Below, piece after piece: positions 44,912 through 54,129 of a stretch of DNA of 64,000 nucleotides. Position 1 is the first letter of the stretch. The number at the start of each line of letters is the position of its first letter. The position numbers were made by a program, and so were the translations under genes. The notes under the pieces were generated by a model, which made no database searches, was not told where the DNA came from, and saw nothing but the letters and a program-made list of their open reading frames with translations. The stretch is from Paenarthrobacter nicotinovorans (lineage in GTDB: Bacteria; Actinomycetota; Actinomycetes; Actinomycetales; Micrococcaceae), in the NCBI RefSeq assembly GCF_007670255.1, contig NZ_SZVS01000005.1:1-64000 (forward strand). The letters run 5' to 3'.

Positions 44912-45705
44912 CACAGGTCAGGAACGAGTCAGTCATGCATGAAGACACCGAGCCGGGCAGGACCGCCATCTCGCTGGAATCAGTCGTCAAGCGGTACGGG
45001 GACCACACCGTTATCAATGACGTGTCCTTGTCTGTCCGCGAAGGCGAAGTCATCGCCATCATCGGTCCCAGTGGGGCTGGAAAGAGCACCCTGCTCAGGT
45101 GCATCAACCTGCTGGAGGTCCCGGACAGCGGACGGATCACCGTTGAGGGAAACCAGGTGGTGGCCGGGACGGAGATCAGCCGTAAGGACCTGGTCCGGCT
45201 ACGCCGCAACGTGGGCATGGTGTTCCAGTCCTTCAACCTCTTCCCGCACATGACAGTGCTGCGGAACATCTCCCTTCCGCAGGAACGCGTCCTTGGCAGG
45301 AGCCGGGCAGAAGCTGACGCACGTTCCATGAAGCTCCTGGAACGTGTAGGGCTGGCAGACAAGGCCAGGCAATATCCGGGCCGCTGTTCCGGCGGCCAGC
45401 AGCAACGCATTGCAATCGCCCGGGCTCTGGCTCTGGACCCGCAGGTGATGCTGTTCGATGAGCCGACGTCGGCCCTGGACCCGGAAGTTGGCCTTGAGGT
45501 CCTCGCGGTCATGCGTGAGCTGGCCGCTGAGGGGATGACCATGGTGGTGGTCACCCACGAGATGCAGTTCGCCAGGGATGTCTCGGACCGCGTAGTGGTG
45601 ATGGCCGAAGGTGCCATTCTCGAAGAAGGCGACCCTGCCGACGTCTTCACTGCTCCCGCCATGGACCGCACCCGCCGGTTCCTGCGTGCCGTATTGGAGC
45701 GCTGA
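44908..45705 (+). CDS. Amino-acid ABC transporter ATP-binding protein
   Basis: 265 residues. Walker [11 protein letters not shown]-loop FQSFNLFPH, signature CSGGQQQR (with a leading Cys rather than Leu), Walker [15 protein letters not shown] and switch VVTHEM. Polar amino-acid transporter class. The ATG at 44908 overlaps the racemase stop; an internal ATG at 44935 is an alternative. It energises the two permeases encoded next. Confidence 0.95.
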   Translation: MTQVRNESVMHEDTEPGRTAISLESVVKRYGDHTVINDVSLSVREGEVIAIIGPSGAGKSTLLRCINLLEVPDSGRITVEGNQVVAGTEISRKDLVRLRRNVGMVFQSFNLFPHMTVLRNISLPQERVLGRSRAEADARSMKLLERVGLADKARQYPGRCSGGQQQRIAIARALALDPQVMLFDEPTSALDPEVGLEVLAVMRELAAEGMTMVVVTHEMQFARDVSDRVVVMAEGAILEEGDPADVFTAPAMDRTRRFLRAVLER

Positions 45706-45706
45706 C

Positions 45707-46345
45707 ATGGATCACCTCAGCGTGGTGGCGCAGGGCGTTTCCATGACGCTCGCGCTGACACTTTCCTCGCTTCTGGTTGGTGCCATCGGTGGCATCCCGT
45801 TGGCACTGGCCCGCCGGTCCCGGCTGGCGGCAGTGCGGTTCATCGCGCGTTCCTTCATTGAACTGCTGCGCGGGATCCCGCCATTGGCATGGTTGTTCAT
45901 CATCTATTTCGGCGTAGGAACGGGTGTGATTGAGCTCAGTTCCTTCGCGGCTGCCGTGATTGGCTTCGGCCTCGTGTCCTCCGCCTACATGGCCGAAATC
46001 TACCGTGGCGGGCTGACAGCCATCCATGACGGCCAGTGGGAAGCCAGCGACGCATTGGGCCTTTCACGCGCCGCGACGTTGCTCAGCGTCATCGGACCTC
46101 AGGTCCTGCGCGTGTCCATTCCTGCTGCTGCCACCTTCGCCATCGGCCTGCTCAAGGATTCCTCCGTGGCCTCGGTCATCGGTGTCCAGGACACCATCTA
46201 TTGGGCCAGCCATGAATCCACGGTGTCCGGTGATGCGATCGTGCCCTTCCTGTGGGCAGCCGGGCTGTACGTGGCCATGACCATTCCCTGCGCTTGGGCA
46301 ACAAGGTTGCTGGACGCCAAGCTCCGAAAGCGGGTTGCGCGATGA
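45707..46345 (+). CDS. Amino-acid ABC permease 1
   Basis: 212 residues, five or so helices, polar amino-acid permease family. The coupling loop EASDALGLSRAATLLSVIGPQ is near residue 110. The ATG at 45707 follows the ATPase stop by one base. Its stop overlaps the next permease start by 4 bp, so the two probably form a heterodimeric channel. Confidence 0.93.
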   Translation: MDHLSVVAQGVSMTLALTLSSLLVGAIGGIPLALARRSRLAAVRFIARSFIELLRGIPPLAWLFIIYFGVGTGVIELSSFAAAVIGFGLVSSAYMAEIYRGGLTAIHDGQWEASDALGLSRAATLLSVIGPQVLRVSIPAAATFAIGLLKDSSVASVIGVQDTIYWASHESTVSGDAIVPFLWAAGLYVAMTIPCAWATRLLDAKLRKRVAR

Positions 46346-46995
46346 CTTTCTTCAACGACTGGGTGGATTACTTCCCGGACCTGTTGGGCGGGCTCGGAGT
46401 GAGCCTGCAGCTGACGCTGGTAACGCTGCTGATTGGCTTGCCCGCCGGACTTGTTCTGGCCCTCGGCGCGAGTTCGGGGAACCGGCCGGTGCGGGTCCTG
46501 TCGATCGGTGTGATCGAGGTAGGTCGTGGAACTCCTGCCCTGGTGGTCCTGCAGCTGTTCTACTTCGGCCTTCCCTCGGCCGGAATGACGCTGACCTCCT
46601 TCGTCGCAGCATCGCTGGCGCTCGCCTTCACTACCGCGGCCTACACCAGCGAGATCATTCGTGGCGGCTTGCAGGCAGTGCCCGCCGGAGAAATTGAAGC
46701 CGGTCATGCCCTGGGGATGGCCCGCGGGGACATCCTCCGATTTGTCGTGATTCCGCAAGGGATCAGAATCGCCATCCCGCCGCTCATGGGATTCGCGATC
46801 ATGGTGTTCCAGGCGACCTCCTTGGCCTACACCATTGCAATGCCGGAACTGATGAGCCAGGCCTACTCCATCGGCTCCATCACGTTCCGCTACCTGAGCA
46901 TCCTCACCCTCGCGGGCCTCATGTACGCCCTGATCACCATTCCCGCGAGTTCCCTGAGCAACTTCGTTGAGCATCGTTTGGCGCGTCACCGTTGA
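46342..46995 (+). CDS. Amino-acid ABC permease 2
   Basis: 217 residues. Same family as permease 1, with the loop EAGHALGMARGDILRFVVIPQ. The ATG at 46342 overlaps the preceding TGA; the longer frame from 46252 is inside permease 1. Confidence 0.93.
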   Translation: MTFFNDWVDYFPDLLGGLGVSLQLTLVTLLIGLPAGLVLALGASSGNRPVRVLSIGVIEVGRGTPALVVLQLFYFGLPSAGMTLTSFVAASLALAFTTAAYTSEIIRGGLQAVPAGEIEAGHALGMARGDILRFVVIPQGIRIAIPPLMGFAIMVFQATSLAYTIAMPELMSQAYSIGSITFRYLSILTLAGLMYALITIPASSLSNFVEHRLARHR

Positions 46996-47021
46996 TACGC
47001 CATTTAGGCAAAGGAACCACA

Positions 47022-47864
47022 ATGAAATTTCGAATGATCGCGTCCGCTGTGGCTGCCCTGACGCTGGCTGCGGCGCTCAGCGGCTGCGGCGGTGGCACTG
47101 AAGCGGCCGGATCCAAGGTCTCCGCAGACTGCAAAGCTGCATCGGACTTCGGCACCATTAAGAAGGGCAACCTGACGGTGGCTGTCTATGAAGCGCCTCC
47201 CTACGTCACGTTCAAGGGCAATGAGCTCGGAGGCGTTGACGGAGATATCCTCATGGGTTTTGCGCAGAAGCAGTGCCTCTCCATCACTACTGTTTCCGCT
47301 GCTGCCGCGGCAGTCATCCCCACAGTCCAAGGTGGACGCGCCGACGTCGCGACAGGCGGCTGGTGGCGGTCCAAGGCGAGGGCCGACATCCTGGACCTGA
47401 CCGACCCCATCTACACGGACCAGATGGTGTTGATCTCCAAGGACGGTCTCAACAAAGTCACTGACCTCAAGGGCAAGAAGGTCGGCACCGTCAACGGCAA
47501 CGTCTGGGTGGATGACGCCAAGAGCTACCTCGGCGGGGACCTCCAGCTCTACAAAGCGCCCGTGGACTTGTTCCAGGACCTCAAGTCGGGCCGGCTTGAC
47601 GTGGGCATCGATGGCTTCGGTGAGGCCCACAACAACAGCAACGGCCTCAAGGTAGAAGTTCTGGAGCCTGACAACGCCATTAAGGCTTCCCTCGAACCGC
47701 CGCAGACCTGCCTGCCAGTGACCAAGGGAAACACTGCTTTGCTCAAGGCTTTGAACGACTACGTGGACAGCCTCCGCAAGGATGGCAGCCTGGAGAAGAT
47801 CGTGGTGAAGAACGGCTTCCCGGCCTCGGCGATAGAGACGGGGGCGGCCCGCCTGATCGGCTAA
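47022..47864 (+). CDS. Amino-acid ABC substrate-binding lipoprotein
   Basis: 280 residues. Signal with lipobox LSGC (Cys22), then family-3 binding domain (FKGNELGGVDGDILMGFAQK; GGRADVATGGWWRSKARADI). Membrane-anchored receptor of the operon. ATG 47022 follows aagga. The stop TAA lies at the edge of palindromic element copy D. Confidence 0.93.
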   Translation: MKFRMIASAVAALTLAAALSGCGGGTEAAGSKVSADCKAASDFGTIKKGNLTVAVYEAPPYVTFKGNELGGVDGDILMGFAQKQCLSITTVSAAAAAVIPTVQGGRADVATGGWWRSKARADILDLTDPIYTDQMVLISKDGLNKVTDLKGKKVGTVNGNVWVDDAKSYLGGDLQLYKAPVDLFQDLKSGRLDVGIDGFGEAHNNSNGLKVEVLEPDNAIKASLEPPQTCLPVTKGNTALLKALNDYVDSLRKDGSLEKIVVKNGFPASAIETGAARLIG

Positions 47865-47932
47865 CCCAAGTAGGGGACAGCACCTGCTCCACTGAGTGCT
47901 CAGTAGGACGTGTGCTGTCCCCTAGTTGGGTT
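47863..47932. repeat. Palindromic intergenic element, copy D
   Basis: 21-bp arms (47863-47883 and 47912-47932) with one mismatch, plus an inner perfect hairpin actgag-tg-ctcagt. It overlaps the stop codons of both converging genes (binding protein and aldose epimerase). Confidence 0.94.
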
Positions 47933-48830
47933 GCTGGAGGGCGTAGATGCTCCAGGACGCTGTGTGCTCGGCTCCGGGTTCGAGGCGGACCAGGTCCGTG
48001 CCGCTGTTGAAGGCATCGGGCGGGCACGTCATCGGCTCCACGGCCAGTCCAATACGGCTCGGAATGGGTGCTGGCTTGTCAGCCGTATGGATCTGAAGCC
48101 ACGGGCAGCTTCCGTCCCACGACATTCCGACGCCGGTGCCCGCCGGGTCGCGCAGAGACAGCCGCGCCAGCCCGCCGTCGAACGCTATGTCCGTAAACGC
48201 GTGGTCGATTTCGATGGCGCCGATCGGACGGGCCGCACGGAAATCGAACTCATGCCCCTCCACGGGTTCCAGCGAAACCGGCAGCAGGCGGTCGGGCGTG
48301 ACCTCGAGGAACGAGGAAGCGGGCGCTTCAAGGATCCACTCGTCCAAGGGCGAAGAACCAGCCACCAAGTACGGGTGCGGGCAGACCCCGTAGGGCGCAG
48401 CAACATCTGCGGCGTTGTGGGCGGTCACGGAGGGGTGGAGCCCGGTTTCGTCCAGGACATACCGCGTCGAGAGTTCCACCACGAACGGATAGCCCGGCGT
48501 CGGTCCTACCGTGCACGTCAACGTGACCGAACCGGCGTCGTGTTCCTTCACGGTCCAGTCGAGCGGGTAAGCGAGCCCGTGCAGCGCCGTGCCCCGCTCC
48601 GGTTCGCTGACCGCCAGCTGGTGGCTGACGCCGTCGAAGGTGTATCTCCCGTCCGCGATCCTGTTCGGCCACGGCGCGGCGATGATGCCGCGGTAGTCCG
48701 AGATCGGGCCGCCTTCGGGGAACGGAACCACAAGGTCCCGGCCTTCGAACTGCAGGACACGCAGCGCAGCGGACCGTTCCGTGACAACCGCCTCGTAGCC
48801 GCCGGCTTTCAGGCTGTATTCAGCGCTCAC
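47922..48830 (-). CDS. Aldose 1-epimerase family protein
   Basis: 302 residues, GalM-like beta-sandwich. [16 protein letters not shown] and [21 protein letters not shown] segments carry the catalytic His, and the C-terminal [14 protein letters not shown] is typical. Converts sugar anomers. Last gene of the arabinose operon, overlapping araA by 4 bp, so an arabinose mutarotase is likely. C-terminal Gln-Pro-Asn and TAG come from element copy D. Confidence 0.9.
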   Translation of the reverse strand: MSAEYSLKAGGYEAVVTERSAALRVLQFEGRDLVVPFPEGGPISDYRGIIAAPWPNRIADGRYTFDGVSHQLAVSEPERGTALHGLAYPLDWTVKEHDAGSVTLTCTVGPTPGYPFVVELSTRYVLDETGLHPSVTAHNAADVAAPYGVCPHPYLVAGSSPLDEWILEAPASSFLEVTPDRLLPVSLEPVEGHEFDFRAARPIGAIEIDHAFTDIAFDGGLARLSLRDPAGTGVGMSWDGSCPWLQIHTADKPAPIPSRIGLAVEPMTCPPDAFNSGTDLVRLEPGAEHTASWSIYALQQPN

Positions 48831-50347
48831 AGGCCGCCGGCCAACTTGTAGTAGGCCGCGTTCCAGGCGAGTTCCTTTTTGAATTGCTTGATGGTGGTGC
48901 CTTCGTCGATGGTGAGCAGTTCCGTGCGGGCGATCTCGGCGAAGTCTTCAAACACCTCGAGTCCCACCTGCGTGGACAGTACCGTGTGGTGGGCGGCGCC
49001 GGCGGTCAGCCACGCGGCGGCCGAGGTGGCAAAGTCCGGCTTCGGTTCCCAGAGCGCGCGGGCCACCGGCAGGTTGGGAAGCGGCTGGTCGAGGTCGACG
49101 ACGTCCACGGCGTTGGCGACCAAACGAAACCGGTCGCGCATATCGGACAGCGCGACGACGACGCCGGGCCCTGCGTCGGTGTCGAAGACCATCCGGACGG
49201 GATCTTCCTTGCCGCCAATACCCAGTGGATGGATCTCCACGCGCGGTTTCTTCGCCGTGAGGGACGGGCAGACCTCCAACATGTGGGCGCCGAGGATCTT
49301 TTCGCTGCCCGGTTCCAGGTGGTAGGTGTAGTCCTCCATGAGCGAGGCGCCGCCGGGCAGCCCCGAACCCATGACCTTGGCCGCCCGGACCAGGATGGCG
49401 GTCTTCCAGTCACCTTCGGCTCCGAAGCCGTAACCGTCGGCCATGAGGCGCTGCACGGCCATGCCCGGGAGTTGCCGGAGTTCGCCGAGGTCCTCGAAGG
49501 AGGTAGTGAAGGCCGCGGAACCGTTGGCTTCCAGGAAACTGCGCAGGCCCAGCTCGATCCGGGCGCTGTACCGCAGCGATTCGTGCCGGGCACCGCCGGC
49601 CTTCAACTCGTCAGCCACGTCGTAAAGCCGCTCGTACTCGGCAACCAGGGCGTCGACGTCGGACTCTTCCGCGCCGTGGACGGCGTCGGCGAGTTCGTTG
49701 ACCGACCAGGTGTTGACCGAGACGCCGAAGCGCAGTTCGGCTTCGGTCTTGTCGCCCTCGGTGACGGCGACGTTGCGCATGTTGTCGCCAAAGCGGGTCA
49801 GCTTCAGGTTCCGGACCGCTGCCCAGCCGGCGGAGGCACGCTGCCAGGCGCCTATCTGGCGGGCGACCTCCGGGTTGGAGACATGGCCGACGACGGTCTT
49901 CCGCGGCACGCCGAGGCGCGCCTGGATGTAGCCGAATTCGCGGTCGCCGTGGGCCGCCTGGTTCAGGTTCATGAAGTCGAAGTCGATGTCCGCCCAGGGG
50001 AGGTCCCGGTTGGCCTGGGTGTGCAGGTGGAGCAGCGGTTTGCGGAGGGCGTCCAGGCCTTGGATCCACATCTTGGCAGGGCTGAACGTGTGCATCCAGG
50101 CGGTCACGCCGATGACGGAATCGTCCGAGTTCGCTTCAAGGGCGGTGCGGCGGATGGCGTCGGAATCGGTGAGGACGGGCTTCCAGACGAGCTTCACCGG
50201 CACCTCTCCAGCGGCGTTCAGGACGTTGGCGATCTCCTGGGACTGCGCAGCGACCTGCTTGAGGACATCCTCGCCGTAGAGGTGCTGGCTGCCGGTGAGG
50301 AACCAGACCTCGTACTGGTCGAGCGAGGTGTTGTTGGCGTTGGGCAT
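48827..50347 (-). CDS. araA: L-arabinose isomerase
   Basis: 506 residues, close to the usual 500. Converts L-arabinose to L-ribulose with Mn2+. Recognisable stretches: [15 protein letters not shown] at the start, [15 protein letters not shown], and catalytic region [20 protein letters not shown]. Second-last gene of the operon, 67 bp after araD. Confidence 0.97.
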   Translation of the reverse strand: MPNANNTSLDQYEVWFLTGSQHLYGEDVLKQVAAQSQEIANVLNAAGEVPVKLVWKPVLTDSDAIRRTALEANSDDSVIGVTAWMHTFSPAKMWIQGLDALRKPLLHLHTQANRDLPWADIDFDFMNLNQAAHGDREFGYIQARLGVPRKTVVGHVSNPEVARQIGAWQRASAGWAAVRNLKLTRFGDNMRNVAVTEGDKTEAELRFGVSVNTWSVNELADAVHGAEESDVDALVAEYERLYDVADELKAGGARHESLRYSARIELGLRSFLEANGSAAFTTSFEDLGELRQLPGMAVQRLMADGYGFGAEGDWKTAILVRAAKVMGSGLPGGASLMEDYTYHLEPGSEKILGAHMLEVCPSLTAKKPRVEIHPLGIGGKEDPVRMVFDTDAGPGVVVALSDMRDRFRLVANAVDVVDLDQPLPNLPVARALWEPKPDFATSAAAWLTAGAAHHTVLSTQVGLEVFEDFAEIARTELLTIDEGTTIKQFKKELAWNAAYYKLAGGL

Positions 50348-50414
50348 TTGATGGCTCCTGGGTATGGGCGTAAAGCGGCGGCTGGTTGGGCGGCAGAACG
50401 TTGATGGGTCCGCC

Positions 50415-51122
50415 TCAGCGGCCGTAAACGTTCTGGTAGCGGTCGTAAAGCGAGGCGATCTTGGCTTGGTCGATGGGAAGCGGATCCCCGAGCTGGCGCG
50501 AAACGTGCACTGTCTTGGCCACTTCTTCGCACATCACGGCGGCTTTGACGGCCTCGCGGGCGGATTTGCCGATGGTGAACGGGCCGTGGTTCTGCATCAG
50601 CACCGCCGGAGAGTTGGAGTCCTTCAACGTCTCCACGATCCCCTGGCCGATGGAGTCGTCACCGATCAGGGCAAACGGGCCTATGGGGATGGGGCCGCCG
50701 AATTCGTCGCCCATCATGGTCAGCACACAGGGGATCTCCTCGCCCCGGGCCGCCCATGCGGTGGCGTAGGTGGAGTGGGTGTGCACCACTCCGCCGACCT
50801 CGGGCATGTGCCGGTAAACATAGGCGTGTGCAGCGGTGTCCGAGGACGGCGAGAGGTCGGGATTGCCCCAGTCGATGGTGCCGCTGCTGCCGGTGTTCAT
50901 GCCCCTGACGGGGGTGCCGTAAAGATCGGTGACCACCATGAGCTCGGGGGTGAGGTCGTCATAGGAGACTCCCGAGGGCTTGATGACCATCAGGTCATGG
51001 CCCGGGATACGGCCGGAAACGTTGCCTGCCGTCCAGACCACGAGGCCGTAGCGCGTCAGTTCGGAATGGAGTTCGCAGACGTCGTTGCGGACCTGCGCGA
51101 TGGTGTCCAGGAGGGCGCTCAT
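50415..51122 (-). CDS. araD: L-ribulose-5-phosphate 4-epimerase
   Basis: 235 residues, class II aldolase fold. Zn-binding [11 protein letters not shown] and the [19 protein letters not shown] substrate loop are present. Converts L-ribulose 5-phosphate to D-xylulose 5-phosphate. ATG overlaps the araB stop by 4 bp. Confidence 0.96.
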   Translation of the reverse strand: MSALLDTIAQVRNDVCELHSELTRYGLVVWTAGNVSGRIPGHDLMVIKPSGVSYDDLTPELMVVTDLYGTPVRGMNTGSSGTIDWGNPDLSPSSDTAAHAYVYRHMPEVGGVVHTHSTYATAWAARGEEIPCVLTMMGDEFGGPIPIGPFALIGDDSIGQGIVETLKDSNSPAVLMQNHGPFTIGKSAREAVKAAVMCEEVAKTVHVSRQLGDPLPIDQAKIASLYDRYQNVYGR

Positions 51123-52861
51123 GCGGACACCCGCTCAGCGTTGTCGGTGGAAGAGCTCGACGCCGGTTCGGAGACCCCGCCTGCGCCCTGCGCCTGGCGC
51201 TGGATGGACTTGAGGCGGTGCATCACGTTGTTGGTTCCGCGGCCGAAGTAGTCGTGAAGGGTTTTGTACTCCTGGAAGAGCACTTCGTACGCGGCCACGT
51301 TCTCCGGTATCGGGGTGTACACAGCCCCCGGCGCGGCGGCCATGGCAGCGGCGGCCTCCCGGATGTCCGCGTACTTACCGGCAGCAACGGCGGCGTGGAT
51401 GGCCGAACCCAGTGCGGGACCCTGCTCAGATCCGATGGTGGAGAGCTGCAGCCCGGTGATGTCCGCGTAGACCTGCATCAGGAATTTATTCTTCAGCAGG
51501 CCCCCGGCCACGATGAACTCCTTGACCGGTACGCCAGAATCGCGGAACGCATCCACTATGGTGCGGGTTCCAAACGCCGTAGCCTCCAGCAAGGCCCGGT
51601 AAATGTCCTCCGGCTTGGTGGCCAACGTCTGGCCCACCACGACGCCGGACAGTTCGTGGTCCACCAGCACTGAGCGGTTGCCCGAGTGCCAGTCCAGGGC
51701 GATCAGTCCGTGCTCTCCGATCGCCTGCTTCTCCGCGAGCTCCGTGAGGTACTCGTGGATGCTCTGGTCCTGGGCTGCTGCGGCTTGGTGGTATTCGGGC
51801 GGCACGCCGTTTTTGGTGAACCAGCCAAAGATGTCACCCACTCCGGACTGGCCCGCTTCGTAGCCCCACAAGCCATCCACGATGCCGCCGTCGACCACGC
51901 CGCACATGCCGGGGACTTCGCGTAGGACATCGCCGTTCATGACATGGCAGGTGGAAGTTCCCATGATCGCGACGAGCTGCCCGGGTTCCACTGCGTTGGC
52001 GGCAGGCGCGCTGACGTGGGCGTCCACATTGCCCACGGCCACGGCGATTCCCGCCGGAAGCCCCGTCCAGCCGGCGGCTTCTTCGGTGAGATAGCCCGCG
52101 GCATCCCCCAGACGCCCGATGGTGTGTTCCAGCTTGCTGCTGACAAAGTCCTTGAAGTCAGGGTTCAGGGCTGCCAGGAAATCCTCCGAGGGGTATTTTC
52201 CGTCCTGGTAGATGCCCTTATAGCCGGCCGTGCAGGCGTTGCGAACGTAGCTTCCGCAGAGCTGCCAGACGATCCAGTCGGCCGCTTCAACCCAGTGCTC
52301 CATGGCTGCGTAGACTTCGGGGTCTTCCTCGAGAAGCTGCAGGCCCTTGGCGAATTCCCACTCCGAGGAAATAAGGCCGCCGTAGCGGGGGAGCCAGGAC
52401 TCGCCGCGCTCTTCGGCCAGCTGGTTGATGCGGTCTGCCTGCGGCTGGGCGGCGTGGTGACGCCACAACTTCACATACGCGTGGGGCCGGTCCGCGAAGC
52501 GTTCCAGCTCGTTCAGCGGCGTGCCGTCCGCCGTCGTCGGAACCATGGTGCAGGCGGTGAAGTCGGTGGCGATGCCCACCACGTTCTCCGGGTTGATGCC
52601 GGCATCGGCGACGGCGGCCGGGACGGCATTGCGCAGGACGTCGCGGTAGTCGTTGGGGACCTGGAGGGCCCAGTCTGCAGGGAGACGGTGGCCGCTGGTG
52701 GGGAGGCGGTCCGAGACGACGGCGTGAGGGTACTCGAACACGCCGCTGCCGATCTCGGCGCCATCCGAAACGCGCACCACGACGGCGCGGCCGGACAAGG
52801 TGCCGTAGTCCACGCCGATGACGAACTGCTCATCGAGCGGGAGGTTATCAGAGGTTTTCAT
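51119..52861 (-). CDS. araB: Ribulokinase
   Basis: 580 residues, FGGY kinase. Phosphorylates L-ribulose. N-terminal VIGVDYGTLSGRAVVVRV and C-terminal VAGGLLKNKFLMQVYADITG are typical of AraB. The ATG at 52861 with ggag upstream is preferred to the longer frame from 52948, which would run over the operator. First gene of araB-araD-araA-epimerase. Confidence 0.95.
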   Translation of the reverse strand: MKTSDNLPLDEQFVIGVDYGTLSGRAVVVRVSDGAEIGSGVFEYPHAVVSDRLPTSGHRLPADWALQVPNDYRDVLRNAVPAAVADAGINPENVVGIATDFTACTMVPTTADGTPLNELERFADRPHAYVKLWRHHAAQPQADRINQLAEERGESWLPRYGGLISSEWEFAKGLQLLEEDPEVYAAMEHWVEAADWIVWQLCGSYVRNACTAGYKGIYQDGKYPSEDFLAALNPDFKDFVSSKLEHTIGRLGDAAGYLTEEAAGWTGLPAGIAVAVGNVDAHVSAPAANAVEPGQLVAIMGTSTCHVMNGDVLREVPGMCGVVDGGIVDGLWGYEAGQSGVGDIFGWFTKNGVPPEYHQAAAAQDQSIHEYLTELAEKQAIGEHGLIALDWHSGNRSVLVDHELSGVVVGQTLATKPEDIYRALLEATAFGTRTIVDAFRDSGVPVKEFIVAGGLLKNKFLMQVYADITGLQLSTIGSEQGPALGSAIHAAVAAGKYADIREAAAAMAAAPGAVYTPIPENVAAYEVLFQEYKTLHDYFGRGTNNVMHRLKSIQRQAQGAGGVSEPASSSSTDNAERVSA

Positions 52862-52934
52862 GGGGGTCTCCATCCGGCTGGCCAGGGCCTCATTGCCGGG
52901 GGTCGGGGTGGAAAGTGAAGAACGTCTGATGCAA

Positions 52935-52950
52935 TTGTTAGCGCTCACAA
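52935..52950. promoter_or_regulatory. LacI-type operator before araB
   Basis: ttgttagcgctcacaa, a 16-bp near-perfect palindrome centred on cg, about 75 bp before the araB start. It is the expected site for the LacI-family product of the neighbouring gene. Confidence 0.75.
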
Positions 52951-52993
52951 CATTGATGTCAAGAGAAGTCCGGCGACGGGACGGGCGGCGCGC

Positions 52994-53039
52994 GGGCGGC
53001 GAGACGGGCGGTGCGGGGGCGGCGAGACGGGCGGTGCGG
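52994..53039. repeat. Two tandem 23-bp GC-rich repeats
   Basis: gggcggcgagacgggcggtg plus cgg occurs twice without mismatch, at 52994-53016 and 53017-53039, between the araB operator and the LacI stop. Further partial copies flank it. Very G-rich on the plus strand. Confidence 0.85.
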
Positions 53040-53076
53040 CGGCGGGCCCCAGACGAGGCTGCCGGGATGCTCCGGC

Positions 53077-54099
53077 TTAGCTGGGGAGCGGCGCCGTGGT
53101 GGAGCGGACGATGAGCTGCGGAGTCACGGTAGCAGCAGTGCCGGTGCTGCCGCTCTCAATGCGGTCCAGCAACAACCCAATGCACCGTTGGCCGAGTTCT
53201 TCGAAGTCCTGGGCCACTGTGGTCAACGGCGGGATGAAGTAGGCCGACTCTGGCTGGTCATCAAAACCCACCAGGCTGATGTCACCGGGAACCTGCACCC
53301 CGGTTTCATGAAAGGCGCGCAATACCCCAAGGGCCATCTGGTCGTTGGCCACAAACAGTGCGGTGACGGCCCGTTCGGCCGCGATCTTCAGGCCTTCCCG
53401 GTACCCGCATTCGGCGCTCCAGTCACCTTCGATCAGGGATCCGGGCTCGATGCCGGCAGCGTCCAGTGCATCACGCCAACCGTCGATGCGGGCGGCGGCG
53501 TCGATCCAGTCGGAGGGGCCTGACAGGTGGCCGATCCGCCGGTGCCCAAGGTCCAGCAAATGCTCGACGGCGAGCCGCGCCCCCTGCCGCTGGTCGACCG
53601 TGGCGCCTACGAGTTGCTCATCGCCGACGGAACCCACGGCAACCAATGGCACCTGGGAGGTGACATCTTTGAGGACCTCGAACGTGCCCGGATGCGGAAC
53701 AGTCACCACAATGCCGTCAACGCCCTGGTCCATGAAGTGGGCCAGGGCATCCTTGATGGTTTCCGGAGTGACCTCGCGAAGGCCCGCCACGCTGACGAAG
53801 TAGCCGGCGTCACGGGCTGCCTGCTGCACGCCGAGCAATGTGTGCGATGGGCCGTACTGGGCAAGCTCACTGCCCAGCACCCCAATGGTTTGGGACCGCC
53901 TGGTTACCAGGCTGCGCGCTGCAGTGTTGCGCCGGTAGCCCAACTCGGTGATGGCCTGCTCTACACGTTCGCGTGTCTTGGAACTCACGTTCGGGTGGTT
54001 GTTCAGGACCCGGGAGACAGTCTGGTGGGAAACTCCTGCCACGCGGGCTACGTCCTCCATGACGGGAGGGCGGGCTGATGCAGATTGTTCTGAGCTCAC
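53077..54099 (-). CDS. LacI-family regulator, probable arabinose repressor
   Basis: 340 residues from GTG at 54099; another GTG at 54117 is possible and neither has a good ribosome site. Helix-turn-helix VMEDVARVAGVSHQTVSRVLNNHPNVSS, then effector-binding domain ending GFDDQPESAYFIPPLTT. It lies upstream of araB on the same strand and after xylB, with a palindrome before araB that it probably binds. Confidence 0.9.
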   Translation of the reverse strand: MSSEQSASARPPVMEDVARVAGVSHQTVSRVLNNHPNVSSKTRERVEQAITELGYRRNTAARSLVTRRSQTIGVLGSELAQYGPSHTLLGVQQAARDAGYFVSVAGLREVTPETIKDALAHFMDQGVDGIVVTVPHPGTFEVLKDVTSQVPLVAVGSVGDEQLVGATVDQRQGARLAVEHLLDLGHRRIGHLSGPSDWIDAAARIDGWRDALDAAGIEPGSLIEGDWSAECGYREGLKIAAERAVTALFVANDQMALGVLRAFHETGVQVPGDISLVGFDDQPESAYFIPPLTTVAQDFEELGQRCIGLLLDRIESGSTGTAATVTPQLIVRSTTAPLPS

Positions 54100-54129
54100 C
54101 CTGTCACGATAAAGCACTGGCGGCCAGGA

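Noticed and set aside
48884..50404. 506-aa plus-strand frame
   Set aside because: Mirror frame of araA on the opposite strand; His/Val-rich sequence without motifs.
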